From Sclerodactyla briareus (taxonomy: Eukaryota > Echinodermata > Holothuroidea > Dendrochirotida > Sclerodactylidae): a DNA stretch of 64,000 nt. How positions within the stretch are numbered: the stretch's first letter is position 1; the number at the start of each line of letters is the position of its first letter. The position numbers and the translations under genes are program-made. The stretch lies in the NCBI GenBank assembly GCA_026419785.1, contig JAODTK010000411.1:186001-250000 (forward strand), given 5' to 3'. Shown piece after piece: positions 24,124 to 35,575 of the stretch. The notes under the pieces were generated by a model, which saw nothing but the letters and a program-made list of their open reading frames with translations, did no database searches and was not told the DNA's origin.

Positions 24124-24321
24124 GGGTTTGCACAGTTGTTAGAGCGTCGCTCCACCCGGGTCATTACAAAGCCTTGAAAAACGGTACTGTGGCCTTCCCT
24201 TTAGGCGCTCAGCACGAGAGATTGAGCAGGGACACCGAGGAGTAGGCAATTTGAAGTTTCGCTCTGTGTGACTTCTCCCTCCCACATTGAGGTACCGCCA
24301 AAGTAGCATAAAACTTCAGTA
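24124..24321 (+). mobile_element. SINE S1, unit 2 copy
   Basis: Identical to 17878-18075 because it lies in the exact core of the duplicated block. It does not represent an independent insertion. Confidence 0.6.
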
Positions 24322-24724
24322 TCCTTCTTGACCTTGAAATGGATCGTTCTCATGCTCGGCCAGTATATTATTTAGGAAAAAAAAGCTGATAACTCTGTGA
24401 ACAAGATGAGTCTAGATGCTTGATCCACTAAGTCTTAGATTGATGGTGCCTCCTATGTTTATGTACAAATCCGCTGTTTTTTCCTTTCTGGAGAGTGTCA
24501 TTTCTGTGACAATGGAAATAAAATTGTAACTGTTCCTCCATAGCGAATTCGAATGTATGATGTGATTTCTTTCGTACAATACACTAACTCTTGTGAACCT
24601 TTACAATGATAATCACTAGTTTGCTGTTTAGATCTAATACCGACAGACGAACATTAATATTTTTGTCTCGCCTAATGAAAAATTCTGATTCTGGAAAAAG
24701 GATGACTTAGCCCATCCTATGGGC

Positions 24725-24767
24725 GTGTGTGTGTGTGTGTTGTGTGTGTGTGTGGGGTGTTTGTGCG

Positions 24768-24813
<46 letters not shown>

Positions 24814-24907
24814 GGGCGTGTGGTGCGTGTGTGGTTTGTGTGTGTGCGTGTTCGCGTGTTGTGTGTGTGTGTGCGTATGTGTGTGTGTGTGTTTGTTGTG
24901 TTTGTGG
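24725..24907 (+). repeat. GT microsatellite, unit 2 copy
   Basis: It has the same interrupted GT pattern as 18478-18660, with the same interruptions. Two independent loci would be expected to differ in repeat number. Confidence 0.95.
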
Positions 24908-25149
24908 AACCTTTTCCCTCCGTGAGCCGATATCTTTCGAACGGCAAGTGCACATTGCGACAACATTTCAGGTAAGCTCGTGGTTGGGTAGACACGATCT
25001 GATTAGATTTTGGCACGCAAGTCACTGCTTAAGTAAAGGTAATTGGCCTATTTTTATGTATTATTGTTTAGGCTCGTGAGCAAGATTACGATGAACCGCA
25101 GATGCTATGGTGCCTCAGTTTGGCACATGATGCGGATATTAGGTGCTGA

Positions 25150-26410
25150 ATGATTAGATTTTCAGCGTAAAATAGCGACTGTTCATCAAAGTCAATATCG
25201 GGGTCAAGAACTTGTTTTTTGCCATAACATGGAACCAAATGTCTGCCGAGGTTGGGAGATGCACCATTGGTGAGTTCACTCGTTGACCTCCTCTGTGTGA
25301 CCTGACCTCAAATTTTGACCTTACCATATTATGTGCCGAATCAAATTTGTTCGTTGCCAGTTTTCGGATTTCAAAGGTACCTTGCCGATCGAAATGGACC
25401 ATAATTGACCCCATGTGACCTTTGTGTGCGAAGATATCAGAGTCCAAATTTTCTTTGAAATTTTAGTGCAGTAGGGTGTTCATAGTGATTTGTCACATGT
25501 GATTTTAAATCGCAGGTCAAACTAACCCTGATATGAGTTCAGAAAGGTCAAAGGTCAAATATCGAATGAATGTGCTTATTTTTAGAGTTACCGGGCAAAG
25601 AAAATAAAACTGTCAATTTTTGGGTATTGGTTGACAGAGCTCGGTGTGCTGAATAACTAAACAACTCTCTCTTCAAATCGGCACTCGTTTCTCAAGGTAC
25701 AAGGGTTCAAAGGTTGGTTTTGATGGAATAGCATTTCGGCAGTAACTTTGGGATACATAAAACTCTTGTAGGAACTGCGTCATCTCATTGAGAGTACATT
25801 TTTCAATACACTGACATGTCTCAAGGTCATCAAGGTCACTTATGGACATAAAACGCCAAATAGTCTGTGTTACGCACAACTTCCAGTGACTGTTTCCGAA
25901 GGTCTTAAGGTCAATTTGGGTCACAAACTAGTTTTTTGGCCAATAGCATGGGAACCAAATGTCTGCCGAGGTTGAGGTTACGCCATTGTGACCACTCGTT
26001 ACCTCCATCGTGTATACCTATGCGAGTTACAGGCAAGGAAATGAAAATGTCAATTTCTTTGATATATTACAGAGCTCTGTGTGCTGATTACACGAAACAA
26101 ACCCGCTTCAATCAGGCACTCTGTTTTCTCAGTTACAGAAGGGGTTCGACGTTGGTTTTGATACCTTTTTGGCTATAGCAGAGCAGGATACTTGACAAAC
26201 GTAATGCTTGTCGGACTGGGTACTTTTTCCATACAACTGCAGGTCATCAAAGGTCAATTAGGGGTAAACCAAAACTAGATTTGTCTTACATAGAACCAAA
26301 TTTCTCCGAGGTTGGAGATTGCGCCATTGTGACCCATTCGTTGACCCTCGTCTGTGTTGACCTTTGACCTCAATGTGACCTCTCCATTCTTGGGCCGAAT
26401 AAGATATTCG
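25150..26410 (+). repeat. AGGTCA-rich repeat, unit 2 copy
   Basis: Exact copy of 18900-20160. Perfect DR1 sites fall at 25545-25557 and 26358-26370. Confidence 0.7.
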
Positions 26411-28089
26411 GGTACATACCCTGTATACATAGGTCTTGTTAGCGAATAACCGTGCGTGCGAGATGCCGAGGGTGCATTGAATAACTTTCTCCCCTTTGAC
26501 GGTGACAAAACAAAATATCTTGACGTATTGCTAGTGCGCGAGGGGGCGTTGAACGCAAGGATGTACGTAGTTAGGCAGATGTGAGATGCGGCCATGACCA
26601 CCAGCTTGGGTGGATTCCACACGAGGTAGGACTTGAACAGTATCTTAATTTATCTTAAATTGGTTCGAAGGGATGGAGACAAGTTCCCTACAGCAAAATA
26701 GACCTGACTAGCATGGAAATGGCACTGAGTATGATCCGGTAATGATGGCCGCATCATGGCCAATTTATCCCTGGAATATTTTCCTATTGAGCATTACTCC
26801 CTATTCTGAGTTGCTAGGTGTTTTATGGCCCTTTCACATTATTATACAGATATTTATTTCTGAAATATCACCTTCCCTCGCAAAATTATATTTCCACATT
26901 CCTACGCATCCTACCACATCCGTCCACTCTTGGAACCCTAAACCGAAGCTTTTGTATCACATTTGATTTGTATTTTTTGGGGGTGTCGGATATCCTTGCG
27001 GTGAGAACAAAGTGTGATGTGGTCTGTCAGTTATATGAGATGACATTAACAGACTAAGTGACACCTACTCCATTTATGTTTGACACTATCACATTTATTT
27101 TGGAGCAATGTTGAAATTTTATACAAACTTTCATACAATTTATTATTTGCTTGGCATTTTCAAGTGGCCCCACCCCTATGACTCATCCTATATAGCCGAT
27201 GGCGGCCCACCTTACATTTTTATAACCACATCACGGTGACAATGCTTGGCATTTTTAACATTTTGCGACAAGGTGTGTATCTTCAAGGGTGTTCAAGGAC
27301 AAGGTGTTACAAAGTTTGGATATCACCTACAAGATAGCAGAATCCTACACAACTTCGTGTTCTTGATAATTTCCTGTGTTATCCCTCGTTTCAAAACAGC
27401 TCGAACAGACAGTTTTGTCGAGGACTTACAACGGCGAAGGAAGTATGTGTGAAACCATCGAATGCAATGACTCCGTGTCGACAAAGACTGCCGATGCTCC
27501 CTCAATTGTCCAGTCGACCACTGCAGTCCGTTCTAATCCCCCATTTATCTCTCGATTCCGAAGAAAGAGCGAGCGTGCTCAGTGTAAGCTGCAAAGACGG
27601 TCCGGTGGCAAGACAACCATTAGAAAACTACTCAAAACTGGTGCGAATCACAGCACGAATACCTCCTGCTTTATATCCCAAGAAAAGAACTATATCCTGG
27701 TAACCATGTGTTCAAATTATCGAAGAGAATACGCATAGGGCCGCGCCTCAGTGAAGATGACATCATAAATCTCTGCAGAGACTCGATTGTTGTTTCTTCT
27801 CATAGAAATCTCTAAGATATGGGACGAATTTCGATGCTGTTTCCTGAGATTTGGGTTGCCATCGCAATGAAGGATCTGCTCGGTTCAAAGTTGATGATTA
27901 ACAATTCAGTTGCGGTGTGGGAGGTTCACGTAAAGATCCCGATGTTTCTCTTTTGGAGGCATCCCGCGGGTAAGTCTGAACTACATGGCTACCTCGGACA
28001 TCAGGTCCTAGGACCTAGATACCACAACTGGAAGGGTCGAGAGCTTGAATATACGTTGAATCGGGTCAGCAGCTCAACTGTTTGAAATC

Positions 28090-28290
28090 GGGGGTAATTC
28101 CGGTCCTGTCAGTCGTTGGACGCTTGGTCACCAACCGGGTGATCAGATCATACCATCTTCGACACAGGCCGGAGGCTTGGGGTTTCGATCCCAGTCACAC
28201 CACGACTCCCGAGGTGGGACATGTTGCCTACTCGCTGATGGATGTCTGTATAAACCAGAACCTAGGCGTCACTCGCGTTGCGCAGTCAGG
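28090..28290 (+). mobile_element. SINE S2, unit 2 copy
   Basis: Diverged partner of 21840-22035. It retains GGGGTTTCGATCCCAG, which is close to the RNA polymerase III B-box consensus. Differences from unit 1 are mostly single-base indels. Confidence 0.4.
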
Positions 28291-29584
28291 TCACAAGGTC
28301 CCTCAAGTAATTTCACATTTCTGATTCTAATACATGGAAATTTCTAAGTCAGCCATAAGACTGCATTTCTTCACTAGATATTATCTACTCATTAACTGTA
28401 TTCCTTCGCACCCTTATACTACTTCGTCATTATCATATCCATGTCGTAAACATCGTCCGCCTGCGGCGTAAACTTGTTTTTCCTCCTTCCTTCTGAATCA
28501 GCCGCAATCATTAATGACTTGGGCTAGTCGCAGTCATAAGTGCGCCAGTTAAACAGTTCAGTCATCTTGCAATCCGAGAGTTCAACGTATCCCCCCTTTG
28601 CGTTACCATACAGTACGAAACTTTCAAACGCCACTCTTTTGAAACCAATATATCACATTCCCACGGGTTACGATTAGTGATTGATATCTACAAATGTTGC
28701 TTTCGTATGGATAGTAATTCCCCTCAGGGAGTCTTTGAGGGTTTTTTTTTGACACCTTCATTAATAAACCATCGACTTCCAATATGAACGGGCTAATTGG
28801 AGACATTAGGCCTACGAAAAACACTTGCGAGAGCAATCTCGAGTAATGTTTTCGCTAAAACGTGATTATTCGGAGTAAAGCCCATTTTCCGTATGCTTAA
28901 ACGTTATTGTTATTTCAACGGGTGTTTCCATGTGTGCGTATTGCGTTGATGCGCAAGTACGTGCTGGGCGATGACCCCAAACGCTACATGTAGCGTCGCG
29001 ATACGCTTTCGCAGCTGACGGAGAGGAACAGGGGAATTTCCCGACTATGTGTGTCATTCCCTAATGATTTTACACCGTGGTTAGCCATGCACCCTACAAT
29101 CTTCTTGTCATCTTTTCATTGTTGTCATACTTTTAATACCCTGTTTGTTCAAATTTGACATAGTTGGCTGAACTTAACACCAACAAAGCCCGAGTTTTCC
29201 ATTAGTCACATTCCTGATGTCAGTTCTTGTTTTCAGGCATTGTGTTGACAGAATGTGGAATATATTTGGTATTACTCGGAACAAGAAAAATAGGAATGTC
29301 TCTCTTTCCAGTACTGGGGTTCGTCGTTCTATACCTGTGTTGTTTTATCTTAACGATAAAGTTTGGGGTAAACCTAACAAAGCTGAGTTTCAACCGTTGG
29401 TTAACATTCCTCTGAACTCTGTTTTCAGGCATGGTTTTGAAACGAAATGAAGAACATTTTTTATATGGTATTCATGTGTGTGCTAAAAAAAAGTATAGTC
29501 GAATCTGTTTCAACTGTGCATATCTTAACTCCCTCAGACCAATTCCGGTCTTTCCCGAGGACTGATAGATCCCTTGTGATGTTT

Positions 29585-29800
29585 ACTTTTTGTTATATGC
29601 GAACCCCGAGACCGGTGTTCGCATCCTGGTCGGGTCATATCAAGGACTTACAATAGTACCTGTTGCCTTTTCCGCTGGCGCTCAGCACAGGGATTGGAGC
29701 AGGGAACCACGAGGGGTAGCCTCTGCCGTCTGCGTGTGATTTCTCCTATACCACCCACATTAGGTACATTAAGGTAAACGCCATGCTTTGTTCCTTTGCC
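29585..29800 (+). mobile_element. SINE S1, independent copy
   Basis: The segment CCGGTGTTCGCATCCTGGTCGGGTCAT is followed by the S1 body: GTACCTGTTGCC, CGCTGGCGCTCAGCACAGGGATTGGAGCAGGGA, CGAGGGGTAGCCTCTGCCGTCTGCGTGTGATTTCTCC, CCCACATTAGGTAC. It is better preserved than the 17878 copy and gives the consensus order. Confidence 0.65.
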
Positions 29801-29869
29801 TGTGGTGACTCGCAGCTGACAATGAGGTCAGTATACAGTTCTGTGCTCCGCAAAGCCCAAATTTTTCGT

Positions 29870-30600
29870 CCCTAATGGAATATGTTGCCATATTTAGGGT
29901 GGGGCTTCGCCATCCTCTCTCACTGTCCTTGATCGTCAAAACCTCCAGGAAAATTCTTCGTCTCATCCACGACGATCATCTTACCTCCTCACCTCATTCT
30001 CTATGCCATCGCAGATCTGTATCATCTCTCTGCCTCCTTTCCCGTTACTTTTATTGTCAATGTTCTTCTGAGTTTGGGGATGTTGTTCCTCCCTTATCGA
30101 GGTTCCTCGCCATACTCGCTCTTCTTTTCCAGCTACCCGTTTCGGTTGCATCTTCCGCGTCATCGCACCAAACCTAATGCTCGCTCTTTTTTTTTCCTCG
30201 CACTTTTCGCGTTTCCTGTAATAGGCTTCCTCCTCGGATGTATTCCCCTGATTTGACCTCCAGCGGTTCAAGGGTAGAAATTAACAAGCGGGATCTCTCC
30301 TCTTTCTTTTAGTCCTCTCGGGCTGTGGGTTGCCTCATTTGTTTAGGCAATTAAGAGGGTCGCCTTCCTCATGTCACTTTGTTAAAAAAAAAAAATGGGG
30401 ATTGTTGCCCCAAATTATTTCTTTCGGTTTTCTTTCCCCTTCTTCCTCATAATATACCCGAATCCAATTGCTATCAACAATCCTCTCTTCTCCAATTCTC
30501 TCCTACACTTGCCCCACATTTGTCCTTTTTGCGCTGGCGTTTATTTCTCGTCACGGACGTCCATACGCATGTTCATTACGCCACTTGAAACGGCGAGACG
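29870..30600 (+). other. Pyrimidine-rich region, no gene
   Basis: The plus strand is strongly enriched in C and T over about 700 bases (CTCTCTCACTGTCC, CTGCCTCCTTTCCCG, TTTTTTTTTCCTCGC, CTTCCTCATAATATACCC). Several open frames exist on both strands because of this skew. None has a recognised domain. Confidence 0.6.
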
Positions 30601-30889
30601 CAGGTCCCAATACGCATCGTGCATTGCGCATAACGTAGAGCGTATTCAATACGGACACATGGAAACAGGCTTTCATTGTCTAGGTCCCACTGTAATACGG
30701 ACATCGGTGAATTAGGTCGTGCTATTGTCACAGTAAGTGTGGTGGTGTTAGGTGGATTCTACTCTCCTGCCCCTAAGTAAGCTCAATCTCGTGCATGTGC
30801 AGTGAAAACCATGATTAGTTGGGAATGCCTGCCAAGGATCCTCGTATTCTTGGGTATATACTTTACCCTTGTGATCAAGTAGTCCTAAG

Positions 30890-31115
30890 GCTGTTCACTT
30901 GTGTCGCTACGATACGATACATACGAGATAATTATCGGACGTCCTGAGTTAAATGTCTTTTCAATAGGAGTGTTCACACCTGTGGCCGATACGATACGAT
31001 TACGATACATACATAATTTTCGGATTAATTTGAAAAATTTCAACTTTTATCTTCCGGAATAAATTTTATCGGAGCGATAAACTTGCGCAATGCAGTGATA
31101 AACTTTGCGCAATTC
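30890..31115 (+). repeat. Short direct duplications (ACGATACGATAC and GATAAACTT.GCGCAAT)
   Basis: GTGTTCAC/GTTCACTTGTG..., TACGATACGATACATAC and a following AATTATCGG/AATTTTCGG occur at about 30895-30940 and 30970-31025. A second duplication places GCGATAAACTTGCGCAAT (about 31074) next to GTGATAAACTTTGCGCAAT (about 31097). Confidence 0.7.
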
Positions 31116-33040
31116 TGCAAAAGTATGGAACGCCAATCAGGCTATTGGGGGAGTTTGGCGTGACAAGTGGTTTCAGTGATAAATCAGGGGTTTTGATGAA
31201 TGTATTGGTAGTGTGCCGTATCCGGGGAATACTTGCCTCTGATTGAGCCTCCTCGGCCCTATTTGCCGCCTGCATGGTACCTACGAAACCATTATTCGTT
31301 CGAATCCTGATTCCCTCCCCCAATTACAATAGTATCGTGAACCAGTGTGGTAATGGGAGGGGGGGGGGGGTGGGGGGGGGGGGGTCCAAAAAAAAAAAAA
31401 AATCGTGTGGCGGTCGGCGTTCACCAATATCATTTGAGATGCAAAGGCTAAGGAAATGTTTGGTTGTATGAGTGCCGGGGGAGGGTTGTTTTGTGGCTGG
31501 TTGAGAGGGCAGTTGGAGGGAGCTTCCCAGAGTGGTGTTGATCCACAGCTGACGGTCTTGACGGAAACTCCATCCTAACATTCATGTAGAAACGGCGGGA
31601 AAAGAACGAAGAAGCAACGAAATGAGCTGTGGGGGGGGGGGGTATACTGTCGATCTCGCCAAGTTAAAATGTCTTAAGTTTATATGAAAATAGTAGGGTA
31701 CACAGTGGGCTGTAAGCATTATTTTTACATGCTGTCTGAGCGATAACCAAGCTTACATTTTCAGCTCAATTTGACCCATGACTCAATTGACTGAATGCTT
31801 GCTTGCCAACCTCACTTCGCCTATATTCTTGGATACCATGCTAATTAAAAATAGGTGTCAACGAAAAGGTAGTGCGGGGATGGTGAGTTCAGCTGCCTGA
31901 TTCGTTGATCGTCAATTGCTGCTTTCTTGGGCATTGCGCGCCTCCCATTGACGGGGCCATGGACGACTTAACAGTGCTGATGTACTGCACTGCAGCAGTG
32001 CAGACTACGCATAGGTACTAGCTTTGTGTCAAAGCAGTGAATCCTCACCGCATTGGCGTAGCCACATAGGGCGGTCCTGTGTCGCCCCCCCCCCCCCCTC
32101 CCCCGATTGCCTCCCCTGAAATTGGAAATCACCAAGGTCTGTTTCAAGTCCTGAAAATGTAGGAGTACAAATGCCAGCACATATCATCAGACCTCAGAAA
32201 TTAGCCCAGAATATAATGCGTCAATTTGCCAAGGGAGAAAGGTTCTATTATTTCAACATTTTGTGGGCATGCCCCACAGACCCCTCCGATGTGGTTGTCT
32301 GTAGCACCCGGATTCGCCCCCTCCCCCCTGTCTTCAACTTCGTTTCTACGCCGCTGCCGGCGGCGCGGACACATGTGAACACTCACTCATGGTGCACTGC
32401 TGGAAGGCGAGTCCTGCAATCCCCGCCAAAAATTTTGGAACAAAACGGGCACGTACTGCGAATCCCCGGCGCCCCCGATGCATTTTGAATGTATTTAGTT
32501 GTCATTCCGCCTAAGAACAATTCCCCAACATTGAAACGGGAGGGGGTCGGTTGCATTGGCCCCGGGCCAAATTGACCGTCCAAGCTTCCAAAATACCGTT
32601 ATTCGGAAGGATTTTGCCCACAATTGGCTGGGATTGTAGGTTTTGTAGGTATGCTGAGATGATGAGATGAGATACGTCGTCCCCTCGTATGTTCGTAGAG
32701 GAGTTGCGAGTGAAATTCTAGTCTCCAGTGCATAAAACTGTAGTAAGCTTGGACTACTAAAATACAAAGAATCTGGTCTGTGCTGCAGATTGTGTCCGTA
32801 TTTTATTATTTAATATACAATTATATTTGCGGGACTTGGGCACGTCCTATCCTAAAGTACTGTCGTCGCAATGCTTGAATTGCCGTGCATTGTGTGTATT
32901 ACAAAAAAAAAAAATTGGACACTATTTAGTATAATCTGTTGAATTAGCCCAACTGACACTGTAGTGGCTGTTTAAAGAAAATCACACCAATTCTTTTTTT
33001 TATTCCTTGCTTTCGTCACAGAATCTAATGCCGTCAATGG
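31116..33040. other. Repeat debris, no gene recognised
   Basis: The segment includes a long G tract (about 31353-31384) followed by poly-A, another G run (about 31631-31642), a C run (32085-32099), and a 32160-32600 stretch with TGGGCATGCCCCACAGACCCC and TTTCTACGCCGCTG text typical of transposon-derived sequence. No recognised coding domain. Confidence 0.45.
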
Positions 33041-33044
33041 CAGT

Positions 33045-33250
33045 TTTTGTGTGTGTGTGTGTGTGTGTGGTGTTGTGGTGTGTTTGTGCGGTGTGTGTGT
33101 TGTGATCGGGTGGTGTGTGTGTGTGACGCGTGCTGTGTTACACGATAACTCGAACCCGACCTTGTGGATCAAGGTTCACACTTGGTATGTGGTTCCCCTG
33201 ATGAGTACGATGCTCCTACGTTTTGGGGTCAGGTCAAAGGTCATCTGAGG
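33045..33250 (+). repeat. GT microsatellite with AGGTCA repeat fragment
   Basis: A GT-rich tract at 33048-33125 is followed by GGTTCCCCTGATGAGTACGATGCTC and AGGTCAAAGGTCATCTGAGGTCA (first half-sites 33231-33243, a perfect DR1 with a third half-site). The same family is seen at 17420 and 23700. Confidence 0.7.
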
Positions 33251-33654
33251 TCACGCTTCAAGCAGTCACGGAATCACTAAGGCTCTTGGCTTCTTGTTTA
33301 ATTTTGTTTTGTCATTAGGTTTGTGGTACGGTAATGTATTGCTTACTTAAACCTTACTTAAAAGCTATGTAATGGTGTTCATCTGCATCGAGGTGTGAAA
33401 TTTGATGAAAAGTATAACCTTTACAGCAAATCCACGAGCTCATTAACATTCTTACAACGAATTCATTTCTTTTCCTTCGATACTGACATTCAAGACTAAA
33501 ATGTTGTTGCCTATCATTTGTGTTTGTTATTCTCATTTTGTGGTTTTAACCTTTTTTATCGCCATATATTATCCATTGACTAGCTGTTCCATGGGGAGAC
33601 AAAACCAACTTGTTTATTTTTAAACATTGGTTATTTTAAAATGGTCATGCTATA

Positions 33655-33770
33655 ATATTATTGCCCGGCTTCGGTCTCGGGAGGTGTGGCTTTCAGCCTC
33701 CGATGTGCGGCCTCGGCCTCGAGGGGTGCTGCCTCGGCCTCGGACTCAGATGCAGCGCCTCGACTACAAC
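33655..33770 (+). repeat. GGCCTCGGCCTC short repeat
   Basis: CTTCGGTCTCGG, CGGCCTCGGCCTCGAGG and TGCCTCGGCCTCGGAC form a GC-rich hexamer-type minisatellite of about 100 bases. Overlapping open frames simply follow the repeat. Confidence 0.65.
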
Positions 33771-33984
33771 ACTGTTTAGTAGGCCTGAGGTGGTGTGGTG
33801 TAGTACCACCAACAACAATCCGAATGAATTCGATGATAGAAGTCTTCTTACCAAATCATAGTAAAGTTTTAAAACTTGAATCAAATCTCTTTACGTGAAG
33901 CTTTTTTTGTTGTGTGTGGTTTATCGTTGCGAATATCAGACCTATTTTCCACGAGGTTTTTGTCCTCGCCTGGCAGAGACTTAT

Positions 33985-35575
33985 TGGTCCTTTGGCGTGT
34001 GTGTGTTTGCGTGCATGCTTGTGGTGTTTGTGTGTGTGTGTTATTCACACTTTCTTGTTAGCATGAATTTTTCTCAAAACGTGGTGCCGATTATCACGAA
34101 ATTTTGTTTGTAGCAGCACCGGTTTGGGTGTACACGATCTGATTAGATTTTGGGCAGCACATTCATGGATTAGTTGGGTGATTACTTAATTATGTGATTT
34201 TATTTTATTTAGCTCGTTATCAAGATTACGCAAGAACTGAATGTGCTACGTGACGTATTGGGCATTAGGACCTGGATGACAGTAGAGAACTTATCCGAAT
34301 TTTCAGCCTAAAATATCTGATTAGTGGTCTACTTTGCATTAAACTTGCGAATATTTCAAGTATTGTCGGCTTTTCACGAAACTGGTGGATGTGGTCTACA
34401 TGGCTCCAGAAATTCATAAAGTGAAGTTACTATGTCACGGGGGTCATTGAATGTTGTCTAATTTGCATATTTATGGCAAGTGTTTGGAAGTTGTTGGACT
34501 TTCCACAAAACTTGTAGAAGTTATCCACTTTGACCTTATCATTTTGAGGTAGCGCTGGGGTCAGTAAAGGTCACTGTATGTGTCCGATTTATTTGGCATG
34601 ATATATTCTAATTTCAAACTTGGTAAGATTTCGCCAAACTCATTATGTATGGCCTTTAACATTTTCTGGATCTGATGTGTTTGATGTTCCTGATTTGATT
34701 GAATCTGCATCATATAATAGCTCTGTTAGAATAAAGCACTGAGGGACGAATAAACCATAGCTCCTGTGAAAAATTTACTGCTTTGTTATAAAGCTCTTGT
34801 ACGTGCCTAATTTGCATAATTTAATTCCATTCCACTTGGTAAGAAATTTCGCCAAACTCAGTAGGTTGGTCCGTTAACATTTTCTGATCTGATGTGTTTG
34901 TTGTTCATGAATTTGATTGAATACCATCATTTAATATCTTCTGTAAGAATGAAGCACTGACGGACGAGTAAACCATAGCTCCTGTGACAATTTACTGCTG
35001 TTATAAGCTGCCCCAAGCCCACCCTCATCTTCTTCCAACCCATTTTATTAGGTTGATTATGACCTTCAAAAATACTGTATTTTGCTTTCCTCTTCTCCCC
35101 CCCCCCCCCGGATATGTCCTGTATTGCACCATTTTCACTTGCTTTGTGCATACATGCCATAACTGCATAATGTCCTGAGTAGAACAATCTTCTTCTCGTC
35201 CTGACAGCCCACAGTACTTTTATAGGGGCTTGCAGGTCCGAGCTAGCCTATCAATCTGTCCTCACCTATGTTTGTTTATTCAGGACTGGTACTTGGAATG
35301 GTCTGTGACTGTGTTGCTATAATATGTCAATATATGTCAGCAATAGGCATTACTAGATAGACATTGTGGAGGTTTTCCTAAAGATATTTTTGGGACTCCT
35401 CGACGGTCTGCGTGGGGATAGTTTGTTGGTTTTGGGGGAGGCGTGGAGGGTGTCTGCTGACTGGCAGGGGGGGGGGGGGGGGGGGGGGGAGGGGGGGGGG
35501 GATTGGGCAAATGTTCGGCTTGCTTGCAAAATAGAAGCAATGAATAATAAATGAAATTTGATTTTAAAAGGCAAT
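33985..35575 (+). repeat. Dispersed repeat block paired with 5200-5400 and 10200-11960
   Basis: A GT head (33995-34042) is followed by ATTATCACGAAATTTTGTTTGTAGCA, GTGTACACGATCTGATTAGATTTTGG, and the tail block described at 10200-11960. Inside it, ACTTGGTAAG.ATTTCGCCAAACTCA...CATAGCTCCTGTGA.AATTTACTGC is present twice (about 34615-34795 and 34830-35000), a local duplication of about 200 bp. No coding domain. Confidence 0.75.
35467..35501 (+). repeat. Long poly-G tract
   Basis: About 34 bases, almost all G, with one A. It produces poly-Gly/poly-Pro translations. It is a strong G-quadruplex candidate and a likely site of sequencing length error. Confidence 0.9.

Larger units (their letters stand above)
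23365..29517 (+). repeat. Tandem 6.2 kb block, unit 2
   Basis: This is a second copy of the block at 17104-23364, with offset 6246-6248 over the identical core 23824-27678. Outside the core (23365-23823 and 27679-29517) it differs from unit 1 by many small insertions and deletions, although the order of sequence is the same. It ends at ...CAACTGTGCA, after which the sequence is unrelated to the unit start. Unit 1 ends ...CACTGTGCA and joins the new unit through a shared GCA. Confidence 0.9.

Noticed and set aside
30074..30256. Hydrophobic short frame that looks like a membrane protein
   Set aside because: Phe/Leu/Ser/Pro content comes from the pyrimidine-rich strand.
31260..31325. Possible tRNA B box (GTTCGAATCC)
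   Set aside because: No matching A box or cloverleaf could be built around it.
31274..31581. Gly-rich and Pro-rich frames on opposite strands
   Set aside because: Artefacts of the 31353-31384 G tract and adjacent poly-A.
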